Source: Geobacter sp.
GTDB lineage: Bacteria > Desulfobacterota > Desulfuromonadia > Geobacterales > Geobacteraceae
NCBI GenBank assembly: GCA_016177775.1
Contig: JACOUQ010000005.1
Coordinates: forward strand, 143,225-207,224
Direction: 5' to 3'
Length of the DNA stretch: 64,000 nt
This document shows positions 7,357-16,450 of this stretch, one piece after another. The stretch's first letter is position 1. Each line of letters opens with the position of its first letter. The position numbers and the translations under genes were made by a program. The notes under the pieces are model-generated. The model worked only from the letters and a program-made list of their open reading frames with translations, searched no databases and had not been told where the DNA came from.

Positions 7357-8421
7357 ATGCCCCGCATTAACAAGGACCGGTCGGTCAAGAGCGGGCTCCC
7401 GCCCGGGACCCTCATCCACATCGGCGAAAGGAGCGACCGGGAGATCCGGGTCACCATCGCCGAATATACGGAGAAGACCTACGAGGAAAAGGCGATCAGC
7501 TCCCTCAAGGAGAGCTTCTACTACATGGAGCCGAAGGCCCTCACTTGGATCGACGTGGAGGGGCTCCATGAGGTGGAACTGATCCAGAAGTTCGGCGACA
7601 CCCAGGGGCTCCATCCCCTGGTACTGGAGGACATCGTCAACACCAACCAGCGGCCGAAGCTGGAGGATTACGGCGATTATCTCTATATCGTCCTGAAGAT
7701 GCTACGCGACCGGGGTGAGCCGGGAGTCGGCATGGAGCAGATCAGCCTTATCCTTGGCCCGCATTTCGTGATTACATTCCAGGAGGGGTTGCGGGGAGAC
7801 CTGTTCGGCCCGGTGCGGGAGCGGCTCCGCAATGGCAAGGGGCGCCTGCGGAGCATGGGGGCGGATTACCTGGTCTATACGCTCATCGACATGATCGTGG
7901 ACAGTTATTTCACTTCTCTGGAGCGGCTGGGGGATGATATCTCGGAGTTGGAGGACGAGGTGGTACGGGAGCCGGGGCCGGAAACCACGCGCAAGATCCA
8001 CCAGATGAAACGGGACATGATCCAGCTGCGACGGGTGGCCTGGCCGCTTCGCGAGGTACTCAGCGCCCTGGAGCGGCGCGAGTCGACGCTGGTCTCGGCC
8101 CCGGTGGCGATCTATCTGCGGGACGTATATGACCACACGGTCCAGGTGATCGATGCGGTGGAGGCTTATCGCGACATCGTCTCCGGGCTCCTCGACATCT
8201 ACCTTTCCAGCATTTCCAACCGGATGAACGAGACAATAAAGTTTCTCACGGTAATCGGCACCATCTTCATCCCGTTGACCTTCATCTCCGGGGTTTACGG
8301 CATGAATTTCCAGTTCATGCCGGAGCTGCAATGGCGCTGGGGATACTTCCTCGTGGTCGGCTTCATGTTTTTTGTGGCGGTCGGCATGCTCGTATATTTC
8401 CGTCGCAAACGCTGGCTGTAG
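7357..8421 (+). CDS. corA: magnesium/cobalt transporter CorA
   Basis: A 354-residue CorA channel subunit. A long cytoplasmic, acidic and helical N-terminal domain leads into two C-terminal membrane segments, with the selectivity motif YGMN (GVYGMNFQFMPE) between them and a positively charged tail (YFRRKRWL). It forms a homopentamer for Mg2+ (and Co2+) uptake. The length and motif order match the family. A Shine-Dalgarno AAGGAG precedes the ATG. Confidence 0.95.
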   Translation: MPRINKDRSVKSGLPPGTLIHIGERSDREIRVTIAEYTEKTYEEKAISSLKESFYYMEPKALTWIDVEGLHEVELIQKFGDTQGLHPLVLEDIVNTNQRPKLEDYGDYLYIVLKMLRDRGEPGVGMEQISLILGPHFVITFQEGLRGDLFGPVRERLRNGKGRLRSMGADYLVYTLIDMIVDSYFTSLERLGDDISELEDEVVREPGPETTRKIHQMKRDMIQLRRVAWPLREVLSALERRESTLVSAPVAIYLRDVYDHTVQVIDAVEAYRDIVSGLLDIYLSSISNRMNETIKFLTVIGTIFIPLTFISGVYGMNFQFMPELQWRWGYFLVVGFMFFVAVGMLVYFRRKRWL

Positions 8422-8427
8422 GCGGTT

Positions 8428-9057
8428 TTACCTGAGAAGCATCACGAACCAGTCGCGCGCCAGGGCCGCCGCTTTTTCCAGGGTGCCGGGCTCCTCGAAG
8501 AGGTGGGTCGCTCCGGGGACCAGGGCCAGCTCCTTTTTTGTAGTTATCAATTCCAGCGCCTGCCGGTTCATGCGGATCACCTCCCTGTCCAGCTCTCCCA
8601 CGATCAGGAGTGTCGGCGCAGTCACCTTGTTCAGGAAAGGCATGGCGAGATCGGGACGCCCTCCCCGGGAAACCACCGCTTTCACCTCAATCCCAGGTTC
8701 CACCGCTGCCTGAAGTGCCGCTGCGGCGCCGGTACTTGAGCCGAAATACCCCAGGGCCGCGCCTTTCCCTTCCGGCCGTTCCATGAGCCAGCGGGTGGTG
8801 GCAGCGAGCCGCCGCGCCAGCAGGTCGATGTCGAAACGGTTTTCGTAAAGCCGATCCTCGTCCCTGGTCAGGAGATCGAAGAGGAGGGTGCCGAGCCCCG
8901 CTTCCTGCATGACATTCGCGACATAGGTATTGCGCGGGCTGAGTCGGCTCGACCCGCTGCCGTGGGCGAAGATCACGATTCCCTTTGCCTTTTCAGGCAT
9001 AGTCAGAATTCCCTCCAGTGTTACTGCGCCAATCTTGATTTCAACTGTGCTTGCCAT
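8428..9057 (-). CDS. alpha/beta hydrolase (dienelactone hydrolase-like)
   Basis: A 209-residue cytoplasmic hydrolase. It shows the oxyanion segment IVIFAHGSGSSR, a nucleophile elbow GYFGSSTGAA, the acid (GELDREV) and the catalytic His (GATHLFEEPG), in correct order and spacing. This subgroup is often annotated as DLH-family or phosphoribosyltransferase-associated hydrolase; the substrate is not known. The gene is convergent with corA and ends six bases from it. Confidence 0.85.
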   Translation of the reverse strand: MASTVEIKIGAVTLEGILTMPEKAKGIVIFAHGSGSSRLSPRNTYVANVMQEAGLGTLLFDLLTRDEDRLYENRFDIDLLARRLAATTRWLMERPEGKGAALGYFGSSTGAAAALQAAVEPGIEVKAVVSRGGRPDLAMPFLNKVTAPTLLIVGELDREVIRMNRQALELITTKKELALVPGATHLFEEPGTLEKAAALARDWFVMLLR

Positions 9058-9242
9058 GGTCTACCTCCAGTTACCGCATGACTGAATCATTGGATATTCC
9101 TTCTGTCCAATCTATTTTACCCCTCCTCTCCGTTACGGCAACGTATGAAAAATGTGACGTCAAAGAGCTTGCTCACTGCGGGAGGTGGGAATTCTTCCGG
9201 GGGAGGGTATAATTTCAGGAGAATCCTGACGGGAGGTGAAAA

Positions 9243-9686
9243 ATGAAAAAGCTGTTTGTTTGCTGCGTGCTGGCTGTTTCCCTTGCTGTTGACGGTTTTG
9301 CCCTCGCGGAGGAGATGGTCGCTGCTTCTGGAGCCAAATCCACTGAGGAGAAGGTCCGTCGTGCGACGGTGGACGCCGAGGGGGTACAGCGGGTCGAGGT
9401 GCTGGGGGGATCGTATTTTTTCCGCCCCAAGCACATCATCGTCAAGGTGAATGTCCCGGTGGAACTAAAGGTGAAGAAGGAATCGGGAGTTACCCCCCAC
9501 AACATCGTGATGAAGGCGCCGGAGGCAGGGATCGAGTTCGATGTGGCGATGGAAACCGAGCCGAGGGTAATCAAATTCACCCCGAAAAAGACAGGAAGCT
9601 ACACGTACTACTGCAGCAAAAAGCTCCTCTTTTTCGAGAGCCACCGCGACAAGGGGATGAAAGGGACCCTGGAAGTGGTGCCGTGA
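9243..9686 (+). CDS. exported cupredoxin-like protein
   Basis: A 147-residue protein with a signal peptide (cleavage near FALA-EE) and a cupredoxin fold. The presumed type 1 copper ligands are H86 (TPHNIV), C124 (YYCSKK), H134 (ESHRDKGM) and M139. The usual loop is C-x(2-4)-H-x(2-4)-M, whereas here the C-to-H spacing is nine residues. This resembles the longer loops of some membrane-associated cupredoxins and may alter the copper site. The gene has a strong GGGAGGTG Shine-Dalgarno and overlaps the next gene by four bases (GTGA). It is the first gene of a run leading to the DUF255 protein. Confidence 0.8.
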   Translation: MKKLFVCCVLAVSLAVDGFALAEEMVAASGAKSTEEKVRRATVDAEGVQRVEVLGGSYFFRPKHIIVKVNVPVELKVKKESGVTPHNIVMKAPEAGIEFDVAMETEPRVIKFTPKKTGSYTYYCSKKLLFFESHRDKGMKGTLEVVP

Positions 9687-10312
9687 AATTACTCCAACTC
9701 TTCATCCTGCTGACGGCATTGCCTCTTGTTGCGGCAGATCCGATTACGGCGGCCCTTGAGCGATTCAAGAAGGTGGACAGCTACAAGGTTACGCTCCGTT
9801 CGAAAAGCCGGGGTGAAGACGAGGTTATCCGCTATTACTACAGAAAGCCCGGCTTTGTCAGGATGGAGTTCGTGACCCCTCACAGCGGGGCGGTCCTCGT
9901 GTACGATCCTGGGAAGAAGAAGGTGAGGCTCAGGGCATTCCCGTCGATGAAGTCGCTGGTGTTTACCTTCGACCCTGGCAGCCGGACTGTAAGAAGCTCG
10001 CAGGGGCATCGCGTGGATGCTTCGGATGTGGGGACGCTGCTCCGGAGGGTACAGAAGCTCCAGAAGGACGGTTCGACGGTATCGGCAGGGGAGGAGGAAG
10101 TCGGCGGGCGGAAAGCGCAGCGCGTGGAAGTCACGGGGAAGGGGGGGGCGGTTTTTGAAGGGGTTCACCGCTACCGTCTCTGGCTGGACGCGGGAATTTT
10201 CTTGCCGCGGAAGGTCATAGCCTATGATGAAGCCGGAAAGGTAGTGGAGGAAGTGCTCATGGACGACCTGGCGATTGACGTACCTTTACCGGAGGGGTTG
10301 TTTGAGCTTTGA
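9683..10312 (+). CDS. LolA-like outer-membrane lipoprotein-sorting protein
   Basis: A 209-residue exported protein with a short signal peptide (cleavage near VAA-DP). The mature part has the LolA/LolB-like half-barrel pattern: [48 protein letters not shown] and a C-terminal [17 protein letters not shown]. Members carry lipids or lipoproteins through the periplasm. Whether this one serves general lipoprotein sorting or only its operon partners is unknown. It is translationally coupled to the cupredoxin gene. Confidence 0.75.
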   Translation: MKLLQLFILLTALPLVAADPITAALERFKKVDSYKVTLRSKSRGEDEVIRYYYRKPGFVRMEFVTPHSGAVLVYDPGKKKVRLRAFPSMKSLVFTFDPGSRTVRSSQGHRVDASDVGTLLRRVQKLQKDGSTVSAGEEEVGGRKAQRVEVTGKGGAVFEGVHRYRLWLDAGIFLPRKVIAYDEAGKVVEEVLMDDLAIDVPLPEGLFEL

Positions 10313-10322
10313 GGGTAACAGG

Positions 10323-12431
10323 ATGATTAAAAAAACGGGGCAGGACGAAAACGAGCGGTTGCGGCGCCTCATCGAGCTGGACAAGGCGACGCTCCCCCCA
10401 GACGGCGGGGAGCGGTTCAACCGGCTGATATTCAGCTCCAGCCCCTATCTGCTCCAGCATGCCGAGAACCCGGTGGACTGGTATCAATGGGGGGATGAGG
10501 CATTTGAGCGGGCGCGCGCCGAGGACAAGCCGATCTTCCTCTCCATTGGCTACGCCACCTGCCACTGGTGCCATGTCATGGAGCACGAATCTTTCGAGGA
10601 GCCCGAGGTCGGGAAGGTGATGAACCGGCTTTTCGTCTCCATCAAGGTGGACCGGGAGGAGCGCCCCGACATCGATGAGCAGTACATGACCGTGGCCCGG
10701 ATCATGACCGGTGGCGGGGGGTGGCCGCTGAACATACTGATGACCCCGGATCGGCAGCCGTTCTATTGTGCCACCTACCTGCCGCGCACTCCCCGCATGG
10801 GGATGCCGGGAATTACCGACATCCTTGAGAGGCTCGGGGAATTCTGGCGCGACAAGCGCGAAGCGGTCCTGCAGAATTGCGCCGCGGTTCTGGATGCGCT
10901 CGGGAAAATGAACGCCCCCACGGCAGGAGAGGTTGCGGATATCGGCCTGATGCAGGATGCCCGCCGCCAGCTGGGGGAGATGTACGACCCGGTCTGGGGA
11001 GGATTCGGGGAGGCGCCGAAGTTCCCCATGCCCCACTATCTCATGTTCCTCCTGCGCGAGGCGGCCTGGAGCGACGATAAAGGGGCGGTTTCCATGGTGG
11101 GGAAGACCCTGGACATGATCCGTGCCGGCGGTATCTTCGACCAGCTTGGGGGAGGGATTCATCGTTACAGCGTGGACCGGCAGTGGCTGGTTCCCCATTT
11201 CGAAAAGATGCTCTACGACCAGGCTTTGCTGGCCATCGCGGCTCTGGAGGCCATGCAGGCCACAGGCGAGGGGCGCTTCGAGGAGCTGGCGCGGGAGATA
11301 TGCGATTTCGTGCTACGGGAGCTGACTGCGCCGGAAGGGGGATTTTACTCCGCCCTGGATGCCGACACGGAGGGAGAGGAGGGGCTCTTTTACACCTGGA
11401 CACCTGCCGAGGTGGTCGAAGTTCTGGGGAAAGCGGAAGGAGAGCTTTTTTGCCGCCTGTTCGACGTCACGGAAGGGGGAAATTTCGAGGGGCGAAGCAT
11501 GCTCCACCTTCCAGTTCAGTTGGAAGATTTCTGTACGCGGGAAGGGATATCGCCGGAGTTGCTCCGGAGTGACCTTTCGCGTTGGCGCGACAGGCTCTTC
11601 GCGACGCGGGATCGAAGGATCAGGCCCCTTCGAGACGAAAAGATCGTCACGTCATGGAACGGCCTCATGATCGCCGCCGTGGCCAAGGGGTACGCAGTGC
11701 TTGGAGATGGTCGTTATCGGGAAGCCGCAGAGAAGGCTCTCCGCTTTGTCGCTGGACGGCTCACAGCTGAGGCTGGCGGGCTTCTGCGCAGTTTTCACCA
11801 CGGGAAGACCTCAGTACCGGCTTTTCTGGAGGATTACGCCTTCCTCGTATGGGGGACGGTGGAGCTTCACCAGGCAACGCTAGAAGAAGGATATCTTGTC
11901 AAATCCATTCGTCTCGCCAGGAAGATGCTCGATCTTTTCCGTAGCGACGGAGGCGGGTTTTACGAACGCAAAGAGGGGGGTGATCTACCGGTGCGGCAAA
12001 TGGGTGCCTACGACTCGGTCATTCCGTCGGGGAATTCCGTTGCTGCCACGGTTCTCGTCCGCCTTGGGCGGATTGCGGGGGACGAGACACTGCTGGAATC
12101 GGGGGAGAAGGTGCTGGCCGCTTTCATGGGGAGCGCCGGCCGTCAGCCGGCCGCGTACCTGCACCTCATATCCGCTCTGGGACTATTACGGCATGACCCG
12201 GTGGAGGTGGCGATCTCCGGAAATCCTGCTTCAGAAGAGGCGCAAAGGCTGATCGCTGCTTGCCATCGCGTTTTCATCCCCGCCCTGGTTCTCCGCCGCG
12301 CAGGGGAGGGGGAGCAGATGCCCGGCGACCGGCCGGCAGCATTTGTCTGCGCCGCTGGAAGCTGCCGCCCGCCGGTCTCCGGCCCAGGGGAGCTGGTGCG
12401 GTTGTTAGAGGAGGTGGCACGGAAGAGTTAA
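10323..12431 (+). CDS. thioredoxin-fold/DUF255 protein (YyaL/SSP411 family)
   Basis: A 702-residue protein. The N-terminal third is the DUF255 thioredoxin-like domain with the family hallmark [16 protein letters not shown] and the pair [14 protein letters not shown]. The rest is an alpha/alpha-barrel (six-hairpin glycosidase-like) domain, with [27 protein letters not shown] and [17 protein letters not shown] as conserved blocks. The family runs from bacteria to human SPATA20; its reaction is not established, though a role in sugar or redox chemistry has been proposed. The ATG at 10323 is preferred over the earlier in-frame start, which would overlap the LolA-like gene. Confidence 0.9.
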   Translation: MIKKTGQDENERLRRLIELDKATLPPDGGERFNRLIFSSSPYLLQHAENPVDWYQWGDEAFERARAEDKPIFLSIGYATCHWCHVMEHESFEEPEVGKVMNRLFVSIKVDREERPDIDEQYMTVARIMTGGGGWPLNILMTPDRQPFYCATYLPRTPRMGMPGITDILERLGEFWRDKREAVLQNCAAVLDALGKMNAPTAGEVADIGLMQDARRQLGEMYDPVWGGFGEAPKFPMPHYLMFLLREAAWSDDKGAVSMVGKTLDMIRAGGIFDQLGGGIHRYSVDRQWLVPHFEKMLYDQALLAIAALEAMQATGEGRFEELAREICDFVLRELTAPEGGFYSALDADTEGEEGLFYTWTPAEVVEVLGKAEGELFCRLFDVTEGGNFEGRSMLHLPVQLEDFCTREGISPELLRSDLSRWRDRLFATRDRRIRPLRDEKIVTSWNGLMIAAVAKGYAVLGDGRYREAAEKALRFVAGRLTAEAGGLLRSFHHGKTSVPAFLEDYAFLVWGTVELHQATLEEGYLVKSIRLARKMLDLFRSDGGGFYERKEGGDLPVRQMGAYDSVIPSGNSVAATVLVRLGRIAGDETLLESGEKVLAAFMGSAGRQPAAYLHLISALGLLRHDPVEVAISGNPASEEAQRLIAACHRVFIPALVLRRAGEGEQMPGDRPAAFVCAAGSCRPPVSGPGELVRLLEEVARKS

Positions 12432-12464
12432 AAATCTAGGCTAAAAACAAAAGGAGGTCTGCTC

Positions 12465-12647
12465 ATGCTGATCGGAAGAACATGGTACACACTGGAAGAG
12501 GCGGAGGAAAAGTTCGGGGTGGACAAGGCCGAGATCCTGTCCTGGATCGAGGATGGAGTGGTCCGCACCGAGGAGGAAGACGGGAAGATCGCCCGGGTAA
12601 ACGGCGAGGACATCGTGCTGAAGGTTGAGGAGATGACCGGAATTTGA
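12465..12647 (+). CDS. small helix-turn-helix (MerR/excisionase-like) protein
   Basis: A 60-residue acidic protein. TWYTLEEAEEKFGVDKAEILSWIEDGVVRTEEEDGKIARVNGED resembles the winged HTH of MerR/excisionase-type DNA-binding domains. It has a strong AAAGGAGG Shine-Dalgarno and follows the DUF255 gene by 33 bases, so it may be the last gene of that transcript. No partner or target is evident. Confidence 0.65.
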   Translation: MLIGRTWYTLEEAEEKFGVDKAEILSWIEDGVVRTEEEDGKIARVNGEDIVLKVEEMTGI

Positions 12648-12782
12648 CACGCTCCTGTGTGTGATTTCGTCAAGACTTGACGCCCACTCTTTTTGCACTA
12701 GACTTTTATGTATCGAAAATTTCGATGGATATGCGGAATGCTTCTGTTTCCTGAATATCTGCGGGAAAGGGGGTGAGTCGGG

Positions 12783-12887
12783 ATGAGGAAAATTCTGGAT
12801 GAGAAGACGCTTGTGCAGGAGGCGGCCTTCTGGGATGGGATGAAGATGGTTGCGACGGAGCATCCTGGCAAGGCGTGCCAAAAATGA
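12783..12887 (+). CDS. 34-residue small ORF ahead of a radical SAM gene; possible precursor or leader peptide
   Basis: It has an ATG with AAAGGGGGTGAG upstream and encodes a peptide starting MRKILDEKTLVQEAAF and ending GKACQK. An intrinsic terminator follows at 12947-12987 and the radical SAM/SPASM gene starts at 13020. Abundant short peptide, then terminator, then maturase is the layout of many RiPP loci, and the peptide is leader-like (charged, helical) with one Cys near its end. No core motif is recognised, so it could equally be a regulatory leader peptide. TTGACG at 12677 with AT-rich sequence 17 bases on is a weak promoter candidate. Confidence 0.45.
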   Translation: MRKILDEKTLVQEAAFWDGMKMVATEHPGKACQK

Positions 12888-12946
12888 AAGAGCTGAAAGA
12901 GCGGAAGCTGAAAGCTGCCGGTCGGCGGCTCCGTGAAACACAGTTG

Positions 12947-12987
12947 CAGGCATGGCGGGGAATTCCTGCCATGCCTGTTTCTTTTTC
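12947..12987 (+). terminator. intrinsic terminator between the small ORF and the radical SAM gene
   Basis: CAGGCATGGCGGG and CCTGCCATGCCTG form a near-perfect stem around AATT, followed by TTTCTTTTT. It lies 33 bases before the radical SAM start, so maturase expression would need read-through or antitermination. Confidence 0.85.
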
Positions 12988-13019
12988 CGAATCATTGCTT
13001 CACATGACCGGAGGGGTTT

Positions 13020-14063
13020 ATGGCCATAACCGGGACATTCGATTTCTTCGTTCAGTGGCACCTGACCGAAAGGTGCAACCTTGCCTGCCGGCACTGCTAT
13101 CAGTCGGGAGGGTTGGGGGATGAGCTTTCTACTGAGGAAGCCATTCAAGTGGTGGAGGAGGCAGCGGAGATGATCGATGTCTGGCGTGACCGCTATGGCA
13201 TCGACTTTGCCGCCAGCTTCAACGTCACTGGTGGCGAGCCGCTTTTGCGTAACGACTTGTTCGGGATTCTAGGGGAGATCGGGCGCCGAGGATTCGATAC
13301 CTTTATCCTGACCAACGGCACGCTGGTTGATCGGGAGAACTCTGCCAGGCTGACGGGGCTGGGGGTGCGCGGGGTGCAGGTGAGCCTGGAGGGGCCGGAG
13401 GACGTTCACGAATCGATCCGGGGGCAGGGGAGCTACAGGGCCGCCCTTGCCGGCGTTTATCATCTTCTGCGGGCAGGGTTGGCGGTCACTCTCAATGTGA
13501 CCCTTTCCCGCCTCAATGCCGGCCGGATGCAGGAGATGGTCATGCTGGCGTCCGGCCTGGGTGTGCAGAGGCTCGGTTTTTCCCGCTTCGTGCCGTCCGG
13601 CCGGGGGATGGAGATGGTCGGGGAGATGCTGGAGCCGGCAGAGGTGAAGGCGCTGTACGAAGCGCTTCTTCCGGTTAAAGTGCCGGGACTGGAGATCGTG
13701 ACCGGGGACCCGGTTGCGGCCCAGATGCGGGCAGCACCCGGCAATCCTCAAGAGTGCATACCTTACGGAGGGTGCGCCGCTGCCGTAGCCGGCCTGACCC
13801 TGCTTGCGGACGGGACCGTCACTCCCTGCCGCAGGCTGGAGATGCCCATCGGCAATCTGCGGACGGACTCGCTCCGGGAAATATGGGCCGCCTCCCCGGT
13901 TCTCGCGCAACTCCGTGACAAGCAGAACTACGGCGGCAAGTGCGGTTCCTGTTCCCGCTGGGCCTCCTGCCGGGGGTGCCGGGCCATTGCCTGGGCGTAT
14001 GCGAGGTCAAAGGGGAGGAATGATTTCCTTGCCGAGGATCCGCAGTGTTTTCTGGAAATATGA
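13020..14063 (+). CDS. radical SAM/SPASM domain protein
   Basis: A 347-residue enzyme. CNLACRHC (residues 19-26) is the CxxxCxxC motif for the SAM-binding [4Fe-4S] cluster, and FNVTGGEPLLR supplies the GGEP motif. The C-terminal 100 residues hold a SPASM-type Cys set: C in ECIPYGGCA, TPCRRLEMPIGNL, CGSCSRWASCRGC and a final PQCF, enough for auxiliary clusters. SPASM proteins usually modify peptides (RiPP maturases, PqqE, anSME) or haem-pathway substrates. There is no obvious N-terminal peptide-recognition domain. It has a strong GGAGGGG Shine-Dalgarno. The upstream small ORF and terminator suggest peptide maturation, but that is an inference. Confidence 0.88.
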   Translation: MAITGTFDFFVQWHLTERCNLACRHCYQSGGLGDELSTEEAIQVVEEAAEMIDVWRDRYGIDFAASFNVTGGEPLLRNDLFGILGEIGRRGFDTFILTNGTLVDRENSARLTGLGVRGVQVSLEGPEDVHESIRGQGSYRAALAGVYHLLRAGLAVTLNVTLSRLNAGRMQEMVMLASGLGVQRLGFSRFVPSGRGMEMVGEMLEPAEVKALYEALLPVKVPGLEIVTGDPVAAQMRAAPGNPQECIPYGGCAAAVAGLTLLADGTVTPCRRLEMPIGNLRTDSLREIWAASPVLAQLRDKQNYGGKCGSCSRWASCRGCRAIAWAYARSKGRNDFLAEDPQCFLEI

Positions 14064-14074
14064 AGGTTTTGCTT

Positions 14075-14102
14075 CAGCCTACAGCCTATAGCCTACAGCC
14101 TG
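14075..14102. repeat. heptamer tandem repeat CAGCCTA x4 (imperfect)
   Basis: CAGCCTA, CAGCCTA, TAGCCTA and CAGCCTG fill the gap between the convergent radical SAM and hydrolase genes. The array is the reverse complement of the AGGCTGA array at 758. Confidence 0.85.
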
Positions 14103-14103
14103 T

Positions 14104-14913
14104 CTACAAAATCTTTTCATCGCGAAGAAATTTCTCCACGGTTTGCAGGAACCCGCCCCAATCGGGAGGGCAGTCGTTGTGGGCACAGGGGAGCTCCACG
14201 AAGCGCGCTTTGCGGGCAATTCCGGCCAGCTCTTTCCCGTGCTCGAACGGAATGATGTCATCGCGCCTCCCGTGGAATATCAGGACAGGTCCGGGGAAAC
14301 TGGCAAGGGCAGCGGCATTGTCAAAGACGTCGCGAACGAGGAAGGAGGGAAGCAGGTAGCGTCTGGCAAATGGGCGGGTGGAGGTGAAGGGGGACTGGAG
14401 GATGAGCGCCGCCAGTGGCCTCTGCCTGCTGAGCGCGCAGGCCACCCCGCCTCCAAGAGACCTGCCGAAGGCCATCACGCGGGAGGGGTCGACGTCATTC
14501 CTTTTGGTTATCATGTCGTAAGCCGCCAGAGCCGTTTCCGTGATGCTCTCCTCGGAGGGGCTTCCCTGGGAGCGCCCGTAGCCAGGATATTCGATGGCTA
14601 GGACCCCCATTCCCATGGCGTTGAATCCTTCGATCTGCCCAGGGAGGAAGTCGATGATTTCTCCGTTGCCATGAAAAAAGATGACCAGCGGTCGTCTCCC
14701 TTTCCCCTGGCCAGGGACATACCACGTCTCCACCCTGCCGAAACGTGTCTTCAGCCAGAGTGTAGTTCTGCCCACCATGGGGCTCGGCGTGGCCGGTGCC
14801 TGGATGGTTTTGCCGGGATACATCATCTTGCGCTGGGCGATAAAGACTAACGCGGCGTAGAATGCATACGCCAGAATAATCGCGGACAGAAGCTTGAGGA
14901 GATTGATTCCCAT
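14104..14913 (-). CDS. membrane-anchored alpha/beta hydrolase (BEM46-like)
   Basis: A 269-residue protein with an N-terminal hydrophobic segment (residues 4-24) that could anchor it in the inner membrane. The hydrolase core shows FFHGNGE (oxyanion region), FGRSLGGGVA (nucleophile Ser), HGRRDDIIP (acid) and ELPCAHNDCPP (His). The arrangement fits the BEM46/YhfR-like serine hydrolases, whose substrates are mostly unknown. Confidence 0.83.
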   Translation of the reverse strand: MGINLLKLLSAIILAYAFYAALVFIAQRKMMYPGKTIQAPATPSPMVGRTTLWLKTRFGRVETWYVPGQGKGRRPLVIFFHGNGEIIDFLPGQIEGFNAMGMGVLAIEYPGYGRSQGSPSEESITETALAAYDMITKRNDVDPSRVMAFGRSLGGGVACALSRQRPLAALILQSPFTSTRPFARRYLLPSFLVRDVFDNAAALASFPGPVLIFHGRRDDIIPFEHGKELAGIARKARFVELPCAHNDCPPDWGGFLQTVEKFLRDEKIL

Positions 14914-14976
14914 GATTCCTAAATCTTACCCGAAATCGGGCATAATAAAAGCTGTGAATGCGGCCCGGAATTATCC

Positions 14977-15006
14977 TTGACAGAGCTTTCTGGAAACTGC
15001 TAGGGT
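14977..15006 (+). promoter_or_regulatory. sigma-70-type promoter for the RNA helicase
   Basis: TTGACA (14977-14982), 18 bases, then TAGGGT (15001-15006). A start near 15013 would give a leader of about 100 bases that contains the hairpin at 15058-15084. Confidence 0.5.
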
Positions 15007-15036
15007 GAAATCATCACAATCGCAGTTCCCGGACAA

Positions 15037-15084
15037 ATGAAAACGACATCATTGAAGGCCCCGGAGTGACTCCGGGGCTTTTTT
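15037..15084 (+). terminator. leader terminator of the RNA helicase, overlapped by a 10-codon ORF
   Basis: GCCCCGGAG, TGA, CTCCGGGGC then TTTTTT (stem 15058-15078) is a strong intrinsic terminator 29 bases upstream of the helicase ATG. An ORF MKTTSLKAPE (15037-15069) has its stop codon exactly in the hairpin loop, so a ribosome finishing it would sit on the 5' arm. The arrangement suggests attenuation. The ORF has only a weak Shine-Dalgarno. Confidence 0.65.
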
Positions 15085-15112
15085 GCTTTGGGACAAAGAA
15101 AGAAGGAAAATA

Positions 15113-16450
15113 ATGGAATTCAGTGCATTCAATTTTCATCACAACGTTGCGGCAGGCGTAACCGCGGCCGGCTATCTGGAGCCCACGCCGATTCAGGCGC
15201 AGGCCATTCCGCCGGTCATGGCTGGGCGTGACGTCATGGGCCTCGCGCAGACCGGTACCGGCAAGACCGCCGCTTTTGCGCTGCCGATTCTGCATCGCCT
15301 CATGCAGGGTGAACGCGGCTTCGTCCGCGCCCTGGTCATCGCGCCAACCCGCGAACTGGCGGAGCAGATTCACGAAGCCATCACCAGCCTGGGGCGACAG
15401 ACCCGCCTGAGAAGCCTCACCGTCTATGGGGGGGTGGGGGTAAACCCGCAGATTGAAAAGCTGAGAAGGGGGGCCGAGATCGTGGTTGCCTGCCCCGGCC
15501 GGCTTCTCGATCATATTGGGCAGGGGACGATCGATCTGTCCCGGCTGGAGGTGCTGGTCCTCGACGAGGCGGACCAGATGTTCGACATGGGCTTTTTCCC
15601 CGACATCCGGCGTATTTTGAAGCACCTCCCGCAGAAGCGGCAGACGCTCCTCTTTTCGGCCACCATGCCTGACGAGATCCGGCGCTTGGCCCACGAAGTG
15701 CTGACCGACCCGGTAACGGTCCAGGTGGGGACCACCGCACCGGCGGTAACGGTCAGCCACGCGCTCTACCCGGTCGAGCAGCATCTCAAGACTACCCTTT
15801 TGCTGGAACTGCTGCAACATACCGACACCGAATCGGTGCTGGTGTTTACCCGCACCAAGCATCGCGCCAAGCGCGTTGGGGAGCAGCTGGAAAAAGCTGG
15901 CTACAAGGCCGCCTCGCTGCAGGGAAACCTCTCCCAGAACAAGCGTCAGGCTGCGCTCGACGGTTTCCGCGACGGCACGTTCCAGATCCTGGTGGCGACC
16001 GACATTGCCGCCCGCGGCATCGACGTCTCACAGGTATCGCACGTCATAAACTACGACATACCCGACACTGCCGAGGCCTATATTCACCGCATCGGCCGGA
16101 CCGGCCGTGCCGCCAGGAGCGGCGATGCATTCACCCTCGTGACCAGCGAAGATACTGCCATGGTACGCACCATCGAGCGCGTGCTCAATACTCCCCTGGA
16201 GCGCCGGACGGTGCCGGGATTCGATTACAGCGTTCCCGCCCCCAAAAAGGATAGCGAATTTGCCCGGCCGCCGCGTCCTGCGATGCCGGGACGCAAGGGT
16301 CCCCGGCAATCGGGCGATAAGAAGGGGACCGTCTCCATTCCGGCCAGTTCAAAGGGTAACGCCGTCAACGGGTCGTCGCAGAAACCCGGCCAGCAAGCCC
16401 GTGCTGCCGGTGGACGGCCTGGGGGAAAACGACCATCTCGCAGCAATTAA
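15113..16450 (+). CDS. rhlE: DEAD-box RNA helicase (RhlE-type)
   Basis: A 445-residue ATP-dependent RNA helicase. Motifs in order: Q motif region (GYLEPTPIQAQAIP), AQTGTGKT (Walker A), PTRELAEQ, DEAD in VLDEADQMFDMGF, SAT in LFSATMP, ATDIAARGID and HRIGRTGR. The basic, low-complexity C-terminal tail (about residues 375-445, rich in K, R, G, P) is typical of RhlE for RNA binding. It probably remodels ribosomal or cold-structured RNA, and cspA follows 147 bases later. The ATG at 15113 is preferred, with AGAAGGAA upstream, just past the leader terminator. Confidence 0.93.
   Translation: MEFSAFNFHHNVAAGVTAAGYLEPTPIQAQAIPPVMAGRDVMGLAQTGTGKTAAFALPILHRLMQGERGFVRALVIAPTRELAEQIHEAITSLGRQTRLRSLTVYGGVGVNPQIEKLRRGAEIVVACPGRLLDHIGQGTIDLSRLEVLVLDEADQMFDMGFFPDIRRILKHLPQKRQTLLFSATMPDEIRRLAHEVLTDPVTVQVGTTAPAVTVSHALYPVEQHLKTTLLLELLQHTDTESVLVFTRTKHRAKRVGEQLEKAGYKAASLQGNLSQNKRQAALDGFRDGTFQILVATDIAARGIDVSQVSHVINYDIPDTAEAYIHRIGRTGRAARSGDAFTLVTSEDTAMVRTIERVLNTPLERRTVPGFDYSVPAPKKDSEFARPPRPAMPGRKGPRQSGDKKGTVSIPASSKGNAVNGSSQKPGQQARAAGGRPGGKRPSRSN

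Noticed and set aside
12884..13123. ORF starting at the ATGA overlap after the 34-residue ORF
   Set aside because: It runs through the terminator and 100 bases into the radical SAM gene in another frame; its composition looks random.
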